64,000 bases of DNA from positions 3,113,064 to 3,177,063 of the forward strand of contig NZ_CM001977.1 in assembly GCF_000406165.1 (NCBI RefSeq), read 5' to 3'. This DNA is from Dickeya zeae NCPPB 2538 (lineage in GTDB: Bacteria; Pseudomonadota; Gammaproteobacteria; Enterobacterales; Enterobacteriaceae). A program made the translations under genes and the position numbers. The notes beneath the pieces are model-generated. The model did not search any database. It was not told where the DNA came from and saw nothing but the letters and a program-made list of their open reading frames with translations. Position 1 is the first letter of the stretch. Every line of letters begins with the position of its first letter. Positions 59,974 to 64,000 of this stretch are shown piece by piece.

Positions 59974-61038
59974 ATGAAAAAAACAGCTATCGCGATTGCA
60001 GTGGCACTGGCTGGCTTTGCTACCGTAGCACAAGCCGCACCGAACGATAACACCTGGTACGCAGGTGGTAAACTGGGCTGGTCCCAGTACCACGATACCA
60101 ACCTGACTGGCAATGGTTACAACGCAACCAACGCTGCGCAGAGCCAACTGGGTGCCGGTGCATTCGGTGGCTATCAGGCTAACCAGTATCTGGGTTTTGA
60201 AATGGGCTATGACTGGCTGGGCCGTATCAAATATAACGGTGGCAACCAGGGTAGTTTCAAAGCTCAGGGTATCCAACTGGCTGCTAAACTGAGCTACCCG
60301 ATCGTTGACGATCTGGATGTCTACACCCGTCTGGGTGGCTTTGTATGGCGTGCTGACAGCCATGACAACTCAGGTCGTAACGATAACGACACTGGCGTTT
60401 CTCCGCTGGCTGCTGTTGGTGTTGAATACGCCATCACCAAAAACTGGGCAACCCGTCTGGATTACCAGTGGGTGAACAACATTGGTGACGCTTCTACCGT
60501 TGGTGGTCGTCCTGACAATGGTCTGCTGAGCGTGGGTGTTTCTTACCGTTTCGGTCAGGAAACTGCTGCTCCGGCTCCGGTTATTGCTCCAGCTCCGGCT
60601 CCGACCCCGGCTCCGGCCCCGGTTGTTCAGACCAAACGCTTCACCCTGAAGTCTGACGTTCTGTTCAACTTCAACAAAGCGACTCTGAAACCGGAAGGTC
60701 AGCGTTCTCTGGACCAGCTGTACACTCAGCTGAGCACCCTGGATCCGAAAGACGGTTCAGTAGTGGTTCTGGGCTTCACCGACCGTCTGGGTTCCGACCA
60801 GTACAACCAGACTCTGTCTGCTAAACGCGCACAGACTGTTGTTGATTACCTGGTTCACAAAGGCATCCCGTCTAACAAGATCTCCGCTCGTGGTATGGGT
60901 AAAGCCAACCCGGTTACCGGTTCTACCTGTGCTAACGTGAAAGCACGTGCAGCACTGATCGAATGTCTGTCTCCGGATCGTCGCGTAGAGATCGAAGTGA
61001 AAGGCATCAAAGACGTAGTGACTCAGCCTCAGGCTTAA
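59974..61038 (+). CDS. ompA: Outer membrane protein A
   Basis: The 354-residue protein has a 21-residue signal peptide (MKKTAIAIAVALAGFATVAQA), an eight-stranded beta-barrel (about residues 22-195, starting APNDNTWYAGGKLGWSQYHDT) and a Pro-Ala linker (APAPVIAPAPAPTPAPAPVV). The periplasmic peptidoglycan-binding OmpA_C domain follows (NFNKATLKPEGQ, LGFTDRLGSDQYNQTLSAKRAQTVVDYL, two cysteines in GSTCANVK..LIECLSPDRRVEI). The ATG at 59974 has GAGGCG upstream. Codon use is strongly biased, as expected for an abundant protein. Confidence 0.99.
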   Translation: MKKTAIAIAVALAGFATVAQAAPNDNTWYAGGKLGWSQYHDTNLTGNGYNATNAAQSQLGAGAFGGYQANQYLGFEMGYDWLGRIKYNGGNQGSFKAQGIQLAAKLSYPIVDDLDVYTRLGGFVWRADSHDNSGRNDNDTGVSPLAAVGVEYAITKNWATRLDYQWVNNIGDASTVGGRPDNGLLSVGVSYRFGQETAAPAPVIAPAPAPTPAPAPVVQTKRFTLKSDVLFNFNKATLKPEGQRSLDQLYTQLSTLDPKDGSVVVLGFTDRLGSDQYNQTLSAKRAQTVVDYLVHKGIPSNKISARGMGKANPVTGSTCANVKARAALIECLSPDRRVEIEVKGIKDVVTQPQA

Positions 61039-61121
61039 TTGCCACTGAGCATGCGTTAGTGGAAAAAGCGGTAGCCCTATAGATGATTCTATAGATTTAC
61101 GTTACCGCTCTTCCCTGCCAG

Positions 61122-61155
61122 AAAAACAGCCTCTGCTTACGCGGGGCTGTTTTTT
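61122..61155 (+). terminator. Terminator after ompA
   Basis: The stem ACAGCCTC / GGGGCTGT (one G-U pair) with a 9-10-base loop is followed by a run of six or more T, about 85 bases after the stop codon. Confidence 0.88.
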
Positions 61156-61888
61156 ATTAGCGCCACTCCGTATTTTCATTATCGGCCATAGCCTCCCACA
61201 AATGAGTGCGGACAGCCGTGTTTTCATGGGTATAACTATTATCATAAGCACAAGTAACGTCATCAATATAAATGCCTTTCAGGATATAAATATCCTTACC
61301 GCATAAAACCTCACGATAGCTATACAAATTCTCCCTGCTGCATTATCAGGTTATCGGTACGTTGGTGTACTGATTCCAGTGCCACTCATGGCTCGGCCGA
61401 GAATACCGTCAGTGATAAATAAACTGATGTCACATCACATACGACAAGCACTACTGACCTGCTACCAGGGGAGTAGCTCACATAGCCTTGCTGGCTTTTG
61501 CCATCTGAGGGTGAAAAACGTAGGTGGATTGTTCAGACTGGTCTCATAACTCATATCACTGTGATGATAAATATCATGGGAAAAAATAGCAGGTCATGCT
61601 CAATTAAAATACAAACGGAAATAGCAGCAGTAATATATTTACATTCCTCATCAGCTCACAGGAAAATTGCGTTCACTGCAAGTGAAGCCATCAAATCGCT
61701 TTTCCTCAGTATTCTTTTAGTGCTGAAAGCACTATAAATAAGAAATGAAATAACCTCGGTAACGCAGACTACAAATAAAGCTGATCTCACGGTAAATAAT
61801 ATGGTTCACAAGCACGATGGTGGCGATCTGGCTTGCTACCAGATCGCCCATAGCTATGCGGTTAGCGCACACCAAACCATGCCCGGCT
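61156..61888. other. Gene-poor region after ompA
   Basis: This 733-base region has no supportable gene. One open frame of 79 codons (61498-61737) lacks a ribosome site and any family resemblance. A perfect 10-base stem-loop GGCGATCTGG / CCAGATCGCC lies at 61822-61848, downstream of the aldo/keto reductase gene on the minus strand and possibly its terminator. In E. coli ompA is followed by matP; it is not here. Confidence 0.5.
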
Positions 61889-62851
61889 TCAGGCACTGGC
61901 GCTATTGAGCTGTTCAATCTCATGAGGCTTTAACGCCAGCCGGGTGGCACTAGCCAACTCCGCAACCTGCTCTACCGAGGTCGCACTGACTATCGGGGAC
62001 GTTACACTGGGACGCGCTATCAACCACGCCAACGCAACCTGAGCAGGAGTGGTGCGATGAGCTTCCGCAATCTGATCCAGTGCGTTCAAAATCGCCAGAC
62101 CGCGCGGATTGAGATAATGATCGATCACACCCTGGCCACGCGCACTTTTTACCGCATCGGCAGCCGAGCGGTATTTGCCCGACAAAAAGCCGCTCGCCAG
62201 CGAGTAATAACCGATCACCCCTAACCCATTCGCCTTTACTACCGGTTCCAGCGTGGTCTCATAATGCTGACGATCATACAGGTTGTATTCCGGTTGCAGC
62301 GTTTCATAACGCGCCAAATGGTTATCTCTGCTCACTTGCAGCGCTTGTGCCAGACGCTCACCGTCATAGTTGGAAGCACCGATAGCTCGCACCTTGCCTT
62401 CGCGAATCAACGTATCGAAAGCCGACAAGGTTTCCTCCAGCGGGGTGTGCTTATCATCCTCATGCGACTGATAGAGATCGATATAGTCTGTTTGCAGGCG
62501 TCGCAGCGAATCTTCCACCGCCCGGCGGATATAAGCCGCCGATAATCCGTGCCGATCATCCCCCATATTCTTGCCGACTTTGGTGGCAATAATGACGCGA
62601 TCGCGGTTTCCACGCCGCTTCAGCCAGTTACCGATTATGCTTTCCGATTCGCCGCCCTTATTACCGGGAGCCCAGGCAGAATACACATCGGCGGTATCAA
62701 TAAAGTAGAGACCTTGACTGAGCAAGGCATCCAGTACCTGAAACGAGGTTGGCTCATCAATAGTCCAGCCAAATACGTTGCCGCCAAAGGTCAGTAACGG
62801 CACCCGAATTCCCGATTGTCCCAACTCACGTAACGCATCAGACGCAGGCAT
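61889..62851 (-). CDS. Aldo/keto reductase
   Basis: The 320-residue NADPH-dependent TIM-barrel oxidoreductase has the catalytic Asp/Tyr in FIDTADVYSAWAPG, Lys in IIATKVGK, His in DLYQSHEDD and the NADP-binding PIVSATSVEQVAELASAT. The ATG at 62851 is chosen because AAGGAG lies 6 bases upstream; the ATG 6 bases further back abuts that site. It resembles the YajO/Tas-like class that reduces aldehydes; no substrate can be inferred. Confidence 0.93.
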   Translation of the reverse strand: MPASDALRELGQSGIRVPLLTFGGNVFGWTIDEPTSFQVLDALLSQGLYFIDTADVYSAWAPGNKGGESESIIGNWLKRRGNRDRVIIATKVGKNMGDDRHGLSAAYIRRAVEDSLRRLQTDYIDLYQSHEDDKHTPLEETLSAFDTLIREGKVRAIGASNYDGERLAQALQVSRDNHLARYETLQPEYNLYDRQHYETTLEPVVKANGLGVIGYYSLASGFLSGKYRSAADAVKSARGQGVIDHYLNPRGLAILNALDQIAEAHRTTPAQVALAWLIARPSVTSPIVSATSVEQVAELASATRLALKPHEIEQLNSASA

Positions 62852-63106
62852 TGTCATCTCCTTGTGCTTACATTTTCCCTACAACCAACATGCTGGCAGG
62901 GAACTTTCATCACAGCATTTTTCGGTCTGGCATGATGAAATATTGAGATATCTCCCAGACAGAAGCGAATGCTATGAGACCCACGCTTTAGTTTAGGTTA
63001 TTTTCCGCGATATAATTCCGGTTTTGCGTCTTACGTCGCATTTTAGGCGCAATCGTTACATAAAATGACGACCAAAAATCGGCCCCTATCATAATTTGGA
63101 GCAAAC

Positions 63107-64000
63107 ATGTCCAACATTCTGCAATTTATCCTGGCCCTGATCGTTGTCGCTGGCCTGTCACTGCTGGTGTGCCGCGATCGCAAAAGCATTCGCGTCAGGT
63201 ATATTGTTCAACTTTTAGTCATTGAAATTCTGCTCGCCTATTTTTTCCTCTACTCCAGCGCAGGACTGGGTTTCGTGACAGGGTTTGCGAGCTTGTTTGA
63301 CAAACTGCTCGGCTTCGCAGGTGAAGGTACCACCTTCGTCTTTGGCAATATCGGTAACAACAGCTTTGTGTTCTTCCTGAAAGTACTGTGTCCGATCGTG
63401 TTTATCTCCGCACTGATCGGTATTTTGCAGCACATCAGAGTACTGCCATTCATTATTCGACTGATTGGTACCGTTCTGTCCAAAGTTAATGGTATGGGCA
63501 AACTGGAATCGTTCAACGCGGTCAGCTCACTGATTCTCGGTCAGTCTGAAAACTTCATCGCTTACAAAGACATTCTGGGGCAGATGTCTGAAAAACGCAT
63601 GTACACCATGGCGGCAACCGCGATGTCGACAGTATCCATGTCCATCGTCGGTGCCTACATGTCGATGCTGGATGCAAAATACGTGGTCGCGGCGTTGGTG
63701 CTCAACATGTTCAGCACCTTTATCGTGTTGTCGCTCATCAACCCCTACGACACCAGTGAAGAAAAAGAACTGCACCTGAGCAATCTGCATGAAGGCCAGA
63801 GCTTTTTTGAAATGCTGGGTGAATACATTCTGGCCGGTTTCAAAGTGGCGGTTATCGTTGCTGCAATGCTGATCGGTTTTATCGCGCTGATCGCCGGTAT
63901 CAACGCACTGTTCAGCGCGGTATTTGGCCTGAGCTTCCAGGAAATTCTGGGTTATGTGTTCTACCCGTTAGCCTGGGTGATGGGTATTCCTAAAGCTGAA
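63107..64000 (+). CDS. nupC: Nucleoside permease NupC, N-terminal part
   Basis: The gene runs out of the window; 298 residues are visible. It follows E. coli NupC closely: RKSIRVRYIVQLLVIEILLAYFFL, VLCPIVFISALIGILQHIRVLPFIIRLIG, KVNGMGKLESFNAVSSLILGQSENFIAYKDILG and NLHEGQSFFEMLGEYILAGFKVAVIVAAMLIGFIALIA. NupC imports nucleosides with protons. The start has TTGGAGC upstream. Regulation by CytR/Crp as in E. coli is possible, but I could not identify sites with confidence. Confidence 0.95.
   Translation, partial: MSNILQFILALIVVAGLSLLVCRDRKSIRVRYIVQLLVIEILLAYFFLYSSAGLGFVTGFASLFDKLLGFAGEGTTFVFGNIGNNSFVFFLKVLCPIVFISALIGILQHIRVLPFIIRLIGTVLSKVNGMGKLESFNAVSSLILGQSENFIAYKDILGQMSEKRMYTMAATAMSTVSMSIVGAYMSMLDAKYVVAALVLNMFSTFIVLSLINPYDTSEEKELHLSNLHEGQSFFEMLGEYILAGFKVAVIVAAMLIGFIALIAGINALFSAVFGLSFQEILGYVFYPLAWVMGIPKAE

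Noticed and set aside
61498..61737. 79-codon open frame after ompA
   Set aside because: No ribosome site, no recognisable family and AT-rich non-coding composition.

Overview
The window looks like a chromosomal segment of an enterobacterium of the Pectobacteriaceae, most probably Dickeya or a close relative (inference). The grounds are a GC-rich enteric gene set (ppk-ppx, purEK, cysS, folD, lpxH), an ERIC element with both standard primer sites recognisable, a 47.7-61 kb block running serT, yccA, tusE, yccX, hspQ, yccU, yccT, mgsA, helD, yccF, yccS, tfoX, sulA, ompA in Escherichia coli order, and a large histidine-utilisation region that E. coli K-12 lacks.

Layout. 1-1.5 kb: the 3' end of a mannitol dehydrogenase/fructuronate reductase family gene and an RspR-like GntR regulator. 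1.6-23.3 kb: a complete five-step hut region (hutU, hutH, hutD, hutF, hutI, hutG, repressor hutC). It also holds two ABC importers, a YkgJ-type cysteine-cluster protein, an UlaA-like membrane transporter with a CitA/CitB-type two-component system, and a second histidine ammonia-lyase homologue. 23.3-35.6 kb: a NIT-domain chemoreceptor with a flagellar-type promoter, folD-ybcJ, cysS, a DoxX protein, ppiB-lpxH, purEK and sdaCB. 35.9-47.6 kb: an XRE regulator, a large-subunit pstCAB set divergent from ppk-ppx, and small housekeeping genes. 47.7-61 kb: the serT-ompA block, carrying a lineage-specific HxlR/SDR pair. 61-64 kb: a gene-poor stretch, an aldo/keto reductase and the start of nupC.

Regulation of the hut region can be read from the DNA. 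A palindrome with core TGTCTATACA (or close variants) occurs before hutH, the first ABC operon, hutC, the second ABC/lyase operon, hutF (two adjacent copies) and hutI, and is the likely HutC operator. Two of these sites sit just downstream of -24/-12 promoters that fit the sigma-54 consensus (one perfect, one with a single mismatch), with NtrC-like dyads further upstream. The two ABC operons therefore seem to be driven by nitrogen limitation and repressed by HutC. Histidine enters through one or both importers, is deaminated to urocanate (HutH), hydrated (HutU), ring-opened (HutI), deiminated (HutF) and deformylated (HutG) to glutamate.

The most unusual gene is the second lyase (14187-15731). 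It aligns with HutH through the active-site region but lacks exactly the Ala-Ser-Gly triplet that forms the MIO electrophile, plus two other MIO-pocket aromatic residues. It keeps the other catalytic residues and is the last gene of an amino-acid ABC transporter operon under HutC and sigma-54 control. It is the best candidate here for an undescribed function.
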